Assembly (NCBI GenBank): GCA_017854535.1
Contig: JAFMHL010000003.1
Location: forward strand, 50,018-114,017
DNA from: Nitratireductor sp.
GTDB taxonomy: Bacteria > Pseudomonadota > Alphaproteobacteria > Rhizobiales > Rhizobiaceae
Length of the DNA: 64,000 nucleotides
Reading direction: 5' to 3'
The position numbers and the translations under genes were made by a program. This document shows, piece by piece, positions 1-8,116 of the stretch (positions within the stretch are counted from its first letter, which is position 1; each line of letters begins with the position of its first letter). The notes beneath the pieces were generated by a model. The model did not search any database, was not told the DNA's origin, and worked only from the letters and a program-made list of their open reading frames with translations.

Positions 1-1
1 C

Positions 2-799
2 GCTCTTGCAATCTTCTTTGCGCTTCGCGGTCGTATCCGTGTTGAGCACGGTATGTCTGGCAAAAAGATAAAGCGCTTTTCTGACGTTGAAAGAATGGGC
101 CATTGGTTGATGGCTATTTCGTTCATCATTTTGGCTATCAGTGGATTGAATGTGACTTTTGGTAAATATGTGTTGATGCCTGTGATCGGCAAAGATGCGT
201 TTGGTCCGCTTTCTCTGTTCCTAAAAACTACGCACCATTATATCGCATTTGCTTTCATGCTCGGCTTGGCCATCGCATTTGTTTGCTGGGTCATCCACAA
301 TATCCCAAGTCGCCATGATATTGGTTGGCTATTAAAAGGTGGCGGCTTGTTCTCAAAGGGCGTTCATCCACCAGCCAAAAAATTCAATGCGGGTCAAAAA
401 ATGATCTTTTGGTTGACCATGATAGGTGGCCTTTCGCTTTGCTTGTCTGGGTGGCAATTGCTGTTCCCGTTCGAGTATAACTATTTTGCTGATACGTTCA
501 CCATGCTCGCAAAAATCGGCATCGATATCCCCGCTATGATCGGTATTGCTGCGCCTCCTTATTCGGGAATCCAAGAGCAACAATTTGCAACCATTTGGCA
601 TGTGATCATGGCGGTTGTAATGATCTGCGTAATCATGGCTCACATTTATATAGGCTCTGTTGGCATGGAAGGCGCATTTGATGCCATGGGTTCTGGCGAA
701 GTAGATGAAAACTGGGCTATCGAGCACCATTCTCTGTGGGTCGATGAAGTTAAAAATGCCAAAGGCGCGAACGCACCAAAGACTCAGCCAGCTGAATAA
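2..799 (+). CDS. formate dehydrogenase gamma subunit (cytochrome b556), 5'-truncated by window edge
   Basis: This is the membrane cytochrome b subunit of a respiratory-type formate dehydrogenase, which passes electrons from the Fe-S subunit to quinone. The ORF track starts at the ATG at 53, but the same frame is open to the window edge and encodes ALAIFFALRGRIRVEHG just before it. That is the hydrophobic segment and RGRIR...G loop normally found before the conserved RF..ER..HWL motif, so the true start is very likely outside the window. Hydrophobic helices follow, with candidate haem-ligand histidines in ERMGHWL, THHYIAF and the late HVIMAVV...MAHIYIG helix. The C-terminus is hydrophilic (cytoplasmic tail). 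The partner alpha and beta subunits would lie upstream. The family call is strong; only the N-terminus is missing. Confidence 0.9.
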   Translation, partial: ALAIFFALRGRIRVEHGMSGKKIKRFSDVERMGHWLMAISFIILAISGLNVTFGKYVLMPVIGKDAFGPLSLFLKTTHHYIAFAFMLGLAIAFVCWVIHNIPSRHDIGWLLKGGGLFSKGVHPPAKKFNAGQKMIFWLTMIGGLSLCLSGWQLLFPFEYNYFADTFTMLAKIGIDIPAMIGIAAPPYSGIQEQQFATIWHVIMAVVMICVIMAHIYIGSVGMEGAFDAMGSGEVDENWAIEHHSLWVDEVKNAKGANAPKTQPAE

Positions 800-809
800 A
801 CCATTGAGC

Positions 810-837
810 GACATGGCCGATCCATTGCGGCCATGTC
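810..837 (+). terminator. 10-bp perfect hairpin after the formate dehydrogenase gamma gene
   Basis: GACATGGCCG (810-819) and CGGCCATGTC (828-837) form a perfect 10-bp stem with an 8-nt loop, starting 10 bases after the stop codon. There is no following T-run, so it may be an mRNA-stabilising or weak termination hairpin rather than a classical intrinsic terminator. Confidence 0.5.
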
Positions 838-896
838 TGTAAACTGGATATCAAATCACGGAGTTTGCTCTGGGTATTGTTCCAAAGTTTGTCATT

Positions 897-2255
897 TTGT
901 TTGCTCTTTCGCTCGGATTTGCTTTCTCGGCGAACGCTCAGTCATCGCAACTGCCTGACAAACTTGTTGGTCACGGCGGACCGGTAAAATCGGTCCAACT
1001 TGATTCAGCTGGTACGCGGGCTTTAACGTCTTCCTTTGATTATTCGATCATGCTTTGGGATCTGGAAGATACCCCGGCCAAGGTTCTTCATAGAATGATT
1101 GGGCATAACGCTGCGGTCAACGATATAGCGTTTGTTCAAAGCGGTGCAGTCGACGCCAAAGAAGATATAGCCGTCTCTGTGTCGGATGATGGGGCATTCG
1201 GAATTTGGGATATTGCCTCTGGCAAGATGATCTCCATGATTAAGGATGGCGAAGAAAAGATGCTTGATGTGGCGGTATCAAGCGATGGATCTCTTGCTGC
1301 TAGTGCAAAATGGGATGGAACAGCAAGGGTTTATGACTTGCAATCGCGTACTGAAATATTCCGTTTGGAAGGTCATAAAGGCCCGGTCAATGCTGTTACA
1401 TTTTCGCCTAATTCCAGCGTTGTTTTTTCCGGTTCTTATGATGGAGACATCCGTTTTTGGAGGCTGAAAGAGCCGAATTCGCCAGATCAATATTCTATGA
1501 TGCAACATGGTTCAGTGCTCTATTCTAACGGGTGGGGTATCAATGTTTTGCAAGTAATGCCTGATGGCAATGGCATTTTGTTCGGAACCGTAAATGGCTT
1601 GGTTGGTATTCTCGATTTAGCATCCCGTGATGTAAAGCAACTTGGCTCATATGAGCATCCTATTCTTTCCATTGCGATCAGTGAAGAAGCAGGCTGGATT
1701 GCTGCTGGCAGTGGAGATGGGTATATAAGGGTCTATGATCTTAATTCACTTGATTTGATAGAGCAGCGGCAGGATGCCTATGGTCCCGTATGGGGAATGG
1801 CTTTTTCTGCTGATGGGCGTCAAATTCTTAAAGCAGGATTGGATGATTTTGTTGGGCAATGGCAGGTTTCACCGCGTAAACCCATTGAACTTTCACAAAG
1901 CGAGTTTCCCCGCCGCTTCCAAGTAAACAATGGCGATGATCCAGGTGAAACAGAATTCAAACGCAAATGTTCGGTTTGTCATACCCTCTTGCCCGACGAC
2001 AAGAATAGGGCAGGGCCTACCTTGTACAAATTGTTTGGGCGCAAAGCAGGAACAGTGCCTGGCTATGTATATTCCAAAGCCTTGCTGAATTCTGATATCA
2101 TCTGGACAGAAGAAAGCGTTGGCCGCTTGTTTGACGAGGGGCCCGACATTGTGACACCAGGCACCAAAATGCCAATTCAGCGATTGAAAAGCGTGGAGCG
2201 GCGCAATGATTTGATTGCATATTTGAAGCGGGCCACTTTGGGCGGTGTAGAATGA
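897..2255 (+). CDS. periplasmic WD40 beta-propeller fused to a C-terminal cytochrome c domain
   Basis: The N-terminal two-thirds contains WD40-type repeats: repeated GH...V..V and SxDxxxxxWD/RVYD-like units between roughly residues 25 and 320. The last ~100 residues are a class I c-type cytochrome with one haem motif (CSVCH near residue 357), an AGPTLYKLFGRKAGT motif and a distal methionine in GTKMP. The protein is therefore expected to be exported and to carry haem. The start is uncertain. The track uses TTG at 897 without a good ribosome binding site. The frame is open back to 843, and CACGGAG at 857-863 precedes CTG 870/ATT 876, which would give a better signal peptide (...VPKFVILFALSLGFAFSANA). 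Its place directly after the formate dehydrogenase membrane subunit suggests an electron-transfer or assembly role, which is inference. Confidence 0.75.
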   Translation: MFALSLGFAFSANAQSSQLPDKLVGHGGPVKSVQLDSAGTRALTSSFDYSIMLWDLEDTPAKVLHRMIGHNAAVNDIAFVQSGAVDAKEDIAVSVSDDGAFGIWDIASGKMISMIKDGEEKMLDVAVSSDGSLAASAKWDGTARVYDLQSRTEIFRLEGHKGPVNAVTFSPNSSVVFSGSYDGDIRFWRLKEPNSPDQYSMMQHGSVLYSNGWGINVLQVMPDGNGILFGTVNGLVGILDLASRDVKQLGSYEHPILSIAISEEAGWIAAGSGDGYIRVYDLNSLDLIEQRQDAYGPVWGMAFSADGRQILKAGLDDFVGQWQVSPRKPIELSQSEFPRRFQVNNGDDPGETEFKRKCSVCHTLLPDDKNRAGPTLYKLFGRKAGTVPGYVYSKALLNSDIIWTEESVGRLFDEGPDIVTPGTKMPIQRLKSVERRNDLIAYLKRATLGGVE

Positions 2256-2350
2256 GGGTTTTATAATTTTGCTGCTTGCAAATAGGTGCGCAAAATTGTG
2301 AAATGAAATTTAGAACAATAGGTGGATTTTAATCGGCCTAATAGGATTGG

Positions 2351-2485
2351 ATGAAGAGTATGAGAGCCTTTTTGATGGCAATGGTTTTAATGTTGGTAGT
2401 CGCTTTGGGAACTGGTTTCCTATTGGACGGCGTGCTTGGCGAAAGCTCGAGCCAAGCGTTCACTTCTCCTTCAGCGCGCCTCTGA
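2351..2485 (+). CDS. 44-residue single-membrane-span/secreted small protein, unknown function
   Basis: This gene is too short for the ORF track. It starts ATG AAG AGT ATG AGA and encodes a hydrophobic segment (MRAFLMAMVLMLVVALG...) followed by a short polar tail ending SPSARL. It resembles a class of short alphaproteobacterial proteins with one N-terminal helix and a tail ending in S-x-R-L, which I recognise only by general appearance. It overlaps the upstream extension of the next ORF (track start 2436), one reason to trim that gene. No clear function can be offered. Confidence 0.5.
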   Translation: MKSMRAFLMAMVLMLVVALGTGFLLDGVLGESSSQAFTSPSARL

Positions 2486-2519
2486 TTTGCTACTAACTGG
2501 TAACTTTGCCTTGGGTAAA

Positions 2520-3485
2520 ATGCTATTCAGCACGCTTGCTCTGTTCGCTTGTGCTGGTTTCGCGCTAATCGGCAACGTCGAAGCCCAAACTACAACGGAA
2601 AATTGGCGTGAAGCGCTCATCGAAGATAAGATCGCTTCGATTGTATCTGTGCTTCCACAGGTAGGCGGCAATCGGGTCAATGCCAATGAACCCGAAGGAA
2701 CGGGCGTTGCGATTGATGGCTATATTCTCACTGCCGATCATGTTCTTGGGAATGCGAATAGAATTTTGATCAGGGCAGCAAATGGGGATGTGAGCGAGGC
2801 AAATATTTATCTTCGAGACAAGGCTACTGATTTAGCGCTGTTAAAACCGTCGGCAAAATTCAACTCTCTTTCCATTGCTTCAGAAAATTCGCGCATCGGG
2901 ATCGGGCATGATGTTTGCGTAATTGGCAATGCATTTGGCCTCGGTCTTACACTTTCTTGCGGTGTGGTTTCCGCCAATGAGCAACGTGGGATTGGATTTA
3001 ATTTTGTTGAAGACTTCATCCAAATTGATGCTGCTGTAAATCCAGGCATGTCCGGCGCACCCTTGTTTAATGACAAAGCAGAAATGGTTGGTTTGGTAAC
3101 AGCGATTTTCACCAAACAATCAGATGGTAACTTAGGTGTGAACTTCGCTGCATCCAGCAATCTGATTTCAGCATTTTTAAGCGATGCAAAAGACGGGAAA
3201 CTTGATCGCGCGAAGGCAGGCATAGTTATGCAGAAAGCGCCACTGCCTGGAGAGACTGGCCGCGCTGGAGGCTTGATCAAAGCTGTCGCAAGTAACAGCA
3301 TTGAGGAACAATCAGGGCTCTTAATGGGGGATCTCGTTTTGTCTGCAAATGCCATTAAGGTTAGGGGTCAAGCCGACTATCTTGCCGCTTTGGTTTTGGC
3401 TGGTGAAGATGGTCAAATTCGTTTGCAGATTTCGAGAGAAGGTCTAGAACAAACTATCGAATACAAGGTTAAGAAAACGGACTGA
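2520..3485 (+). CDS. secreted trypsin-like (S1C/DegP-type) serine protease with PDZ domain
   Basis: The catalytic triad of an S1C protease is visible: His in TADHVLG, Asp in DKATDLALLKP, and Ser in NPGMSGAPLF (the family's usual GNSGGP, here GMSGAP). The C-terminal ~90 residues form a PDZ-like domain (GLIKAVASNSIEEQSGLLMGDLVLSANA...). The track start at TTG 2436 overlaps the small upstream gene. ATG 2520 gives a proper signal peptide (MLFSTLALFACAGFALIGNVEAQ) and a 321-residue protein; TTG 2511 (MGKML...) is an alternative. It would act in the periplasm on unknown substrates. It lies inside the formate dehydrogenase accessory cluster, so a role in quality control of exported subunits is possible but unproven. 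Confidence 0.75.
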   Translation: MLFSTLALFACAGFALIGNVEAQTTTENWREALIEDKIASIVSVLPQVGGNRVNANEPEGTGVAIDGYILTADHVLGNANRILIRAANGDVSEANIYLRDKATDLALLKPSAKFNSLSIASENSRIGIGHDVCVIGNAFGLGLTLSCGVVSANEQRGIGFNFVEDFIQIDAAVNPGMSGAPLFNDKAEMVGLVTAIFTKQSDGNLGVNFAASSNLISAFLSDAKDGKLDRAKAGIVMQKAPLPGETGRAGGLIKAVASNSIEEQSGLLMGDLVLSANAIKVRGQADYLAALVLAGEDGQIRLQISREGLEQTIEYKVKKTD

Positions 3486-3511
3486 AATTATGTCGATTTT
3501 TGGAGAAAATG

Positions 3512-3700
3512 ATGAGTGAAGAAAATTTCAACATGTCGCTACGCAAGTTTTTAAAACAGGTTGGCGTGACTTCCCAACGTGAGATTGAAGAGGCCGCCCG
3601 GGCTATGGGCTCAGCTGGTAAATTGAAAGTCAAAATGGTTTTGACTGCCGAGGGCACAGCGCTCAATCATGTTGTTGAAGGTGAAATTGATCTTCCTTAA
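3512..3700 (+). CDS. DUF6494 family protein
   Basis: This is a 62-residue soluble protein with the family's typical opening (MSEENFNMSLRKFLKQVGVTSQREIE) and ending in a short beta-rich stretch (VVEGEIDLP). GGAG at 3502-3505 sits six bases before ATG 3512, so that start is preferred over TTG 3500. It is a short charged protein without catalytic motifs. I recall the family as linked to formate dehydrogenase gene clusters; function unknown. It lies 26 bases after the protease and 21 bases before the ligase-like gene, so co-transcription is likely. Confidence 0.7.
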   Translation: MSEENFNMSLRKFLKQVGVTSQREIEEAARAMGSAGKLKVKMVLTAEGTALNHVVEGEIDLP

Positions 3701-3721
3701 CAGATAGTTGGAGCTAGAAGC

Positions 3722-4516
3722 TTGAGTAAACTTGTCGATCCAGAATTCCCTCCGTTGATAAACGGTATTGCTGCTGAAATGGATGAAGATCCAGTGCAGA
3801 TAGCATTTGCGCGCGCTAAGTCTGGTGAAGTGGGCGCTGGTGATTTGATCTGGTCTCGCAATGAGAATAGTGTGAGTTTGGCAATTGTACTCGAGCCGGA
3901 AGTTACAGCTGAGCATGCCCTTACCATGTTGCCGCTTGCCATGGTTGCGCTTGCTGATTCTATTGGTGCAATTGGCCCGCCAAATCTTCCCATTACGTTT
4001 GACTGGCCGAAGACAATTTTGGCAAATGGCGCTGTTGTTGGTGGGCTTGATATGGTGTTTCCAGAGAACACCAAAGGTAGTGAGATACCTGCATTTGCCG
4101 TTCTTTCTCTGGGACTGGATATTACCTGGGCTGCGCATCAGTCGACAGGAACGCATCGTACTGAATTTGAACCGGGCGAAAACATGCTTCGAACCGTATT
4201 GCATGAAGAGGGTGCGGGAGATTTGGATAGAACAATGATTATCGAATCTTGGGCAAGGCATTTCACAGCTTGGATAGATACCTGGGAGCAAGACGGGTTT
4301 AAACCTGTTCACGAAAATTGGTTGTTTCGTGCAGACAAACGGAATGAAACGGTCGTGGTGAAAACGGCAAACGGGAATGAGGCCGGTACCTTGATCGGTA
4401 TGGACGAAATGGGCGGACTACTTGTGAAGCAGGATACTATAACGCGTCTCATTTCTCTGGGAGAAATCTGGTTTGGCGTAGAAGGCACAAGTGCTGACAA
4501 AGCGGTGCTTCAATGA
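3722..4516 (+). CDS. biotin/lipoate A/B protein ligase family protein, atypical active site
   Basis: The 264-residue protein matches the biotin/lipoate ligase fold family that appears in formate dehydrogenase accessory clusters. A TTG start at 3722 is supported by GGAG at 3710. The central strand-turn-strand (FDWPKTILANGAVVGGLDMVF) aligns with the BirA/LplA region KWPND...GRKLAGIL, but the lysine that contacts the adenylate is replaced by valine in GAVVGG and the N-D pair by K-T. It may therefore be a non-ligase homologue or use another residue. The C-terminal part (~190-260) looks like a small beta domain (GNEAGTLIGMDEMGGLLVK), similar to the BPL C-terminal SH3-like domain. The stop overlaps the next start by four bases (ATGA), implying translational coupling. 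Confidence 0.7.
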   Translation: MSKLVDPEFPPLINGIAAEMDEDPVQIAFARAKSGEVGAGDLIWSRNENSVSLAIVLEPEVTAEHALTMLPLAMVALADSIGAIGPPNLPITFDWPKTILANGAVVGGLDMVFPENTKGSEIPAFAVLSLGLDITWAAHQSTGTHRTEFEPGENMLRTVLHEEGAGDLDRTMIIESWARHFTAWIDTWEQDGFKPVHENWLFRADKRNETVVVKTANGNEAGTLIGMDEMGGLLVKQDTITRLISLGEIWFGVEGTSADKAVLQ

Positions 4517-5556
4517 GCACGACCTCAGAAATCTCCAAACCTCGAATGATATGGAAGTCTTCAGGACTTCATTTAACGCGCAAACAGAAAAATGGTTGGC
4601 TTGAAGTTACGCCTGATTTGTTGCGGGCTTACTATACCAGACCGGAAATTCATCCAGTTGATGAATCCTGCGATCAAGAGCATTTGCTTTTTGAACGATT
4701 GATGGAAGATCCGTCAGCGCTCGTTGGGCCTGAGGAAATTGATAAAATTGCAGATGAAGATGCGGCGGAAAATTATCGAATTATTCTTCGCTTTCGTGAT
4801 CATCTTGTCAAAATGCAAACCGTAGAACAGGCCTATATGGCCTTGTTCACGATGGAAAATCCGCCGCTAGTGCCGCCTGTATTCATAGAGCAAATGGTGC
4901 ATCTTATTATTTCGGGAATGCTTTCTAATTCATTTGATCCTTTTGTGGTTCGCGCTGCTGAGATCTTTTTTAGAGATCAGAAAGTCACCAACGAGGACGG
5001 GCAAATCATGTTTGCTGACAGTGAGGTCGTGGAAGTTTATTCTGAAACGGGCGGCATGGGAGGTTTGGGTGGACTGCTTGCAGAAGCTGGAACTCAAATG
5101 CGCGAAGTCTCACTGGATGTGCTGACGGAAGAAAACAAACAGACTTATTGGGATAGAGCTGATCAGTTCAATTTTGCGCTTGATTTCAGATATACCCAGC
5201 CTGGCCCTGACGCATTTGGACGGATGCTTGAAAAATGGATCAGGCATATGCTTGGTATCGATAGTAAGATAACGTCTGTGCAATCGGTCAATGACCAAAA
5301 ATGGAGTTGGCATGTTGGTCTGGATCTTCAATCTACCAAGATTTTGAATGATTTGTATGAAGGAAAAGCTGATCCTGTTTCTTCGTCAAATCAAATTGCC
5401 GGACTGTTTCGGATGGAATTTGTGAATAGAACCGATCTGACGGATGCTATGCGTGGTAAGGCTGTTTATTTGGGACTTGCCATGTCACCAGAAAAACTTA
5501 TCTCTATGAAACCACAAAATCTCTTGGTAAATCTACCACTTAGAAAAAAGAACTAA
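4513..5556 (+). CDS. DUF6352 family protein
   Basis: This 347-residue cytoplasmic protein without signal peptide or membrane span shows the family's pattern: SGLHLTRK...LEVTPDLLRAYYTRPEIHPVDESC near the start, a mid-region with VPPVFIEQMVHLII and a following DPFVVRAAEIFFR block. It starts within the stop of the ligase-like gene (ATGA overlap), so the two are likely made together. I know no biochemical function. Family members recur in formate dehydrogenase loci, so a maturation or regulatory role is an inference from context. Confidence 0.65.
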   Translation: MSTTSEISKPRMIWKSSGLHLTRKQKNGWLEVTPDLLRAYYTRPEIHPVDESCDQEHLLFERLMEDPSALVGPEEIDKIADEDAAENYRIILRFRDHLVKMQTVEQAYMALFTMENPPLVPPVFIEQMVHLIISGMLSNSFDPFVVRAAEIFFRDQKVTNEDGQIMFADSEVVEVYSETGGMGGLGGLLAEAGTQMREVSLDVLTEENKQTYWDRADQFNFALDFRYTQPGPDAFGRMLEKWIRHMLGIDSKITSVQSVNDQKWSWHVGLDLQSTKILNDLYEGKADPVSSSNQIAGLFRMEFVNRTDLTDAMRGKAVYLGLAMSPEKLISMKPQNLLVNLPLRKKN

Positions 5557-5576
5557 CCAGAACAGGAACGAAAAAC

Positions 5577-5900
5577 ATGCCCGCACAAAATTCGTATTTT
5601 TTGAATGGAACACTTGCCCGTGTACTCTTTGCTGTTTTGGCAGTTATTCTAGCCATTTTTGCATGGTTTCAATATCAGCAGATTGGTGATTTGAAAGCGG
5701 ATAAAAATATGGTTCTCAACGCATCGGAAGTAGCTGCAATGGGAAGCAACCCTGCAGTTGCAAGTTGTGCTGAGACCCGATTTGCGCAGATTGATCAACG
5801 TGTGGCGGATGGATTTCTCGATGCTGAGTTAGTTGCTGCAGAGAGAGAACATGCCATGAGCCTATGTATCGTTCGAGTGCGCGAAAGCGGCCCAAACTAA
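5577..5900 (+). CDS. small single-span membrane protein, unknown function
   Basis: This is a 107-residue protein with one N-terminal hydrophobic helix (ARVLFAVLAVILAIFAWFQY, residues ~14-33) and a short soluble domain with two cysteines (ASCAETR and MSLCIVR) about 40 residues apart, which could form a disulfide if the domain is periplasmic. AGGAACG precedes the ATG. It is the last plus-strand gene before a convergent gene and follows DUF6352 by 20 bases, so it probably ends the same operon. I do not recognise a family. Confidence 0.6.
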   Translation: MPAQNSYFLNGTLARVLFAVLAVILAIFAWFQYQQIGDLKADKNMVLNASEVAAMGSNPAVASCAETRFAQIDQRVADGFLDAELVAAEREHAMSLCIVRVRESGPN

Positions 5901-5932
5901 TTCAGCGTAGTCTCATAAGATCTGACAAATTG

Positions 5933-5967
5933 GATGGTTAAGCGCCGTAGCTAAGGGTTTAACCATC
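5933..5967. terminator. 9-bp inverted repeat between convergent genes
   Basis: GATGGTTAA (5933-5941) and TTAACCATC (5959-5967) are perfect inverted repeats with a 17-nt loop. The right arm covers the stop codon of the minus-strand ferredoxin gene. There is no long T-run on either side, so this is a possible bidirectional hairpin rather than a clear intrinsic terminator. Confidence 0.35.
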
Positions 5968-8025
5968 GTCTTTCGCCAAAAAGTCGTCGATGCTTAAGCC
6001 TTCGCGTTCGGCAACCAGATAATCGTCAGTTGTGCGTGGAACAGGGCGATTTGCTATTGCAAACGGGTCCCCGCCATCGGCCGCGAGCGTTTCCATCTTG
6101 CAGGTGTCGCACATTTTCAAAAGTTCAGACTGGGCTTTGTTGGCAAACATTCTGTGGCTGCCAGCTAGCTGAGCGCTAATGCGTTCAATGGTAGAGCGCG
6201 ACGCAAATGGCGTTTCGCATTTGATGCACTTAAATGGCTCCTCTTCATAAAGCGTTACTGGTTGCATTGCGTTTGGCGCAAGATTAAAGCGCGGGCTTAT
6301 GCTGATCGCATTTTCAGGGCAGGTAGCTTCACAAATGCCACATTGCACACAAGCTGTTTCAACAAACCGCAATTGCAGCGTATCAGGATTATCTCTTAAA
6401 GCGTCTGCGGGGCATGACGATACACATGCCAGACAAAGCGTGCATGCTTCTGTATTTACATTAACCGCACCATAAGGTGCGTCCGCCGGCAGAGGTATTT
6501 CTTTTAATTTCGTTTTTGCAGCGGTTGCAAGAATAGTAATCGCGTTGCGGGCAACTTCACGTTTATTTCCCAAAGGAACAAAGGATTTTGCTGTGATTTG
6601 TTTTTCAGGTGACAAGGACCAAAGCTTTGTTTCAACCAGATCAGGATCCGTCTCAACAAATAGCTGAAGGCGATCTTTTCCAAAGCCAAGCACATTGGTG
6701 AATGAAGCCGTAAGCTCTATCTCTTTTTTTAACGCATCAAACTCTTCGAGCTTGGAAGGATCAGCGAGAATTACGATTTTCGTAAAACCGCAGCCTAAAG
6801 CAGCGATCATTGCATCATGGCCTATCCCCGAAGTGCTGTGCATTTCATAAGGAATAACATTATGCGGCAAACCTTTTCCAAAGCGCGCCATTGCATTGAT
6901 CAAATCCATTCCATGTTTGGTGTCATGGCAAAGGAGAACTGCGTTTTTTCCACCTGCTTTGTGGTATGTTTCTGACAGCAGATGCAGTCCCCGAATGGTG
7001 TCATGGCGTTCCGGGTAGGAATAGGTCACTGCGCCAGTTGGACAATGGGCGGAGCAATTTCCACAACCTCCACAAATATCGTTGTCTACTTTAACGATAT
7101 CGCCATTGGAGGTGATTGCGCCTGCAGGGCAGTTGTCGATACATTTTGAGCAACCGGTTTTTTTAGAACGGGAATGAGCACAAATTTCAGAGTCGTAAGT
7201 GACATAGATTGGCTTTTCGAATTCCCCTACCATTTCGCCAGCATCAATGATGGCTCGCATTACCGCAGCTGGATCTTTTGGATCGGCTCTGAAATAGCCA
7301 TCACGTCCTTGGTGGCGGGTGAACAGAGGCGAGCCGCCAGTTAAATCAAGCATCACGCTACATCTTGATTTTGCCCCGTCGCGTAACATTGCAAAATCGG
7401 GCGATGACTTGGAGGAAGGGAGCATGGATGCATATTGATCAACGATAACGTCAAATGCGCCGAGTGTGCCGCTGGCCGAATTCATCTTGCCGCTGAAAAC
7501 AGGAAATTCAAGCTTATGAGGCAAAAGGATATCATCTGTTGAGGTCAATAATAGGGTTACTGATAGGCGCTTATTTAAAAGGAGCGCCGCATCAAATGTC
7601 GAATGACCTTTGCCTATAACCAGGCATAAGCCGTCACTGATGATGCTTTTTGCACGGGCAGGCTTTTGTTCCAGATTTGCAAGAGCAACAAGGGCGGCAG
7701 CTTTAGGGGATGCCTTCTTTGCATCGCTGCTCCAACCGGCTTTTTCCCTGATGTTAAAATAAACGGGTTCAGGACGGTTATTTTCTGCGGCGATTTCAGA
7801 AAACAGAGCGGATTCTTGTGTGCAACCTATGCATAATTGGGTGTCTGGGTTTTCGGAGAGTGCTTTTTCGAACCTGCCAATTCCTGAACGACACAAGTGG
7901 GTGTGAACTTCGACATCCTTTAGATCTTCACCTTGTGAAGAAAACGCATTGGCTAAAACCGATGGGGTTAATTGCATTGTGTTTTCACAATTACAAATCA
8001 GTGTGGATCTCTTTTTTCCGCTCAT
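5959..8025 (-). CDS. poly-[4Fe-4S] ferredoxin-domain protein of the formate dehydrogenase locus
   Basis: This large (688 residues from the chosen start) cytoplasmic iron-sulfur protein carries two bacterial ferredoxin-type pairs. One is mid-protein (CSKCIDNCP and CGGCGNCSAHCP, around residues 300-340 of the track ORF). The other is near 545-580 (CTLCLACVSSCP and CVQCGICEATCP). Extra cysteine pairs are CNC near the N-terminus, CIKCETP (~616) and CDTCKME (~655). The track start at 8067 is replaced by ATG 8025, which has GAGG five bases upstream and begins MSGKKRSTLICNC. It is divergent from the DUF3305 gene across 91 bases, so a shared promoter region is likely. Similar proteins accompany formate dehydrogenases; electron transfer or Fe-S/molybdenum-cofactor maturation is inferred. 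Confidence 0.8.
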   Translation of the reverse strand: MSGKKRSTLICNCENTMQLTPSVLANAFSSQGEDLKDVEVHTHLCRSGIGRFEKALSENPDTQLCIGCTQESALFSEIAAENNRPEPVYFNIREKAGWSSDAKKASPKAAALVALANLEQKPARAKSIISDGLCLVIGKGHSTFDAALLLNKRLSVTLLLTSTDDILLPHKLEFPVFSGKMNSASGTLGAFDVIVDQYASMLPSSKSSPDFAMLRDGAKSRCSVMLDLTGGSPLFTRHQGRDGYFRADPKDPAAVMRAIIDAGEMVGEFEKPIYVTYDSEICAHSRSKKTGCSKCIDNCPAGAITSNGDIVKVDNDICGGCGNCSAHCPTGAVTYSYPERHDTIRGLHLLSETYHKAGGKNAVLLCHDTKHGMDLINAMARFGKGLPHNVIPYEMHSTSGIGHDAMIAALGCGFTKIVILADPSKLEEFDALKKEIELTASFTNVLGFGKDRLQLFVETDPDLVETKLWSLSPEKQITAKSFVPLGNKREVARNAITILATAAKTKLKEIPLPADAPYGAVNVNTEACTLCLACVSSCPADALRDNPDTLQLRFVETACVQCGICEATCPENAISISPRFNLAPNAMQPVTLYEEEPFKCIKCETPFASRSTIERISAQLAGSHRMFANKAQSELLKMCDTCKMETLAADGGDPFAIANRPVPRTTDDYLVAEREGLSIDDFLAKDDG

Positions 8026-8116
8026 TAGGCCCTCGTTTATCGGCAGGTGAATGGACAAATTGACCATTGCATTCTGGCTACCAAACAGTAACTTGTAATA
8101 TGAAGCAAGGGTAAAA

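Noticed and set aside
3611-4312. 233-codon minus-strand ORF opposite the ligase-like gene
   Set aside because: Fully antisense to a gene with clear family features; arginine-, cysteine- and serine-rich composition typical of a shadow frame.
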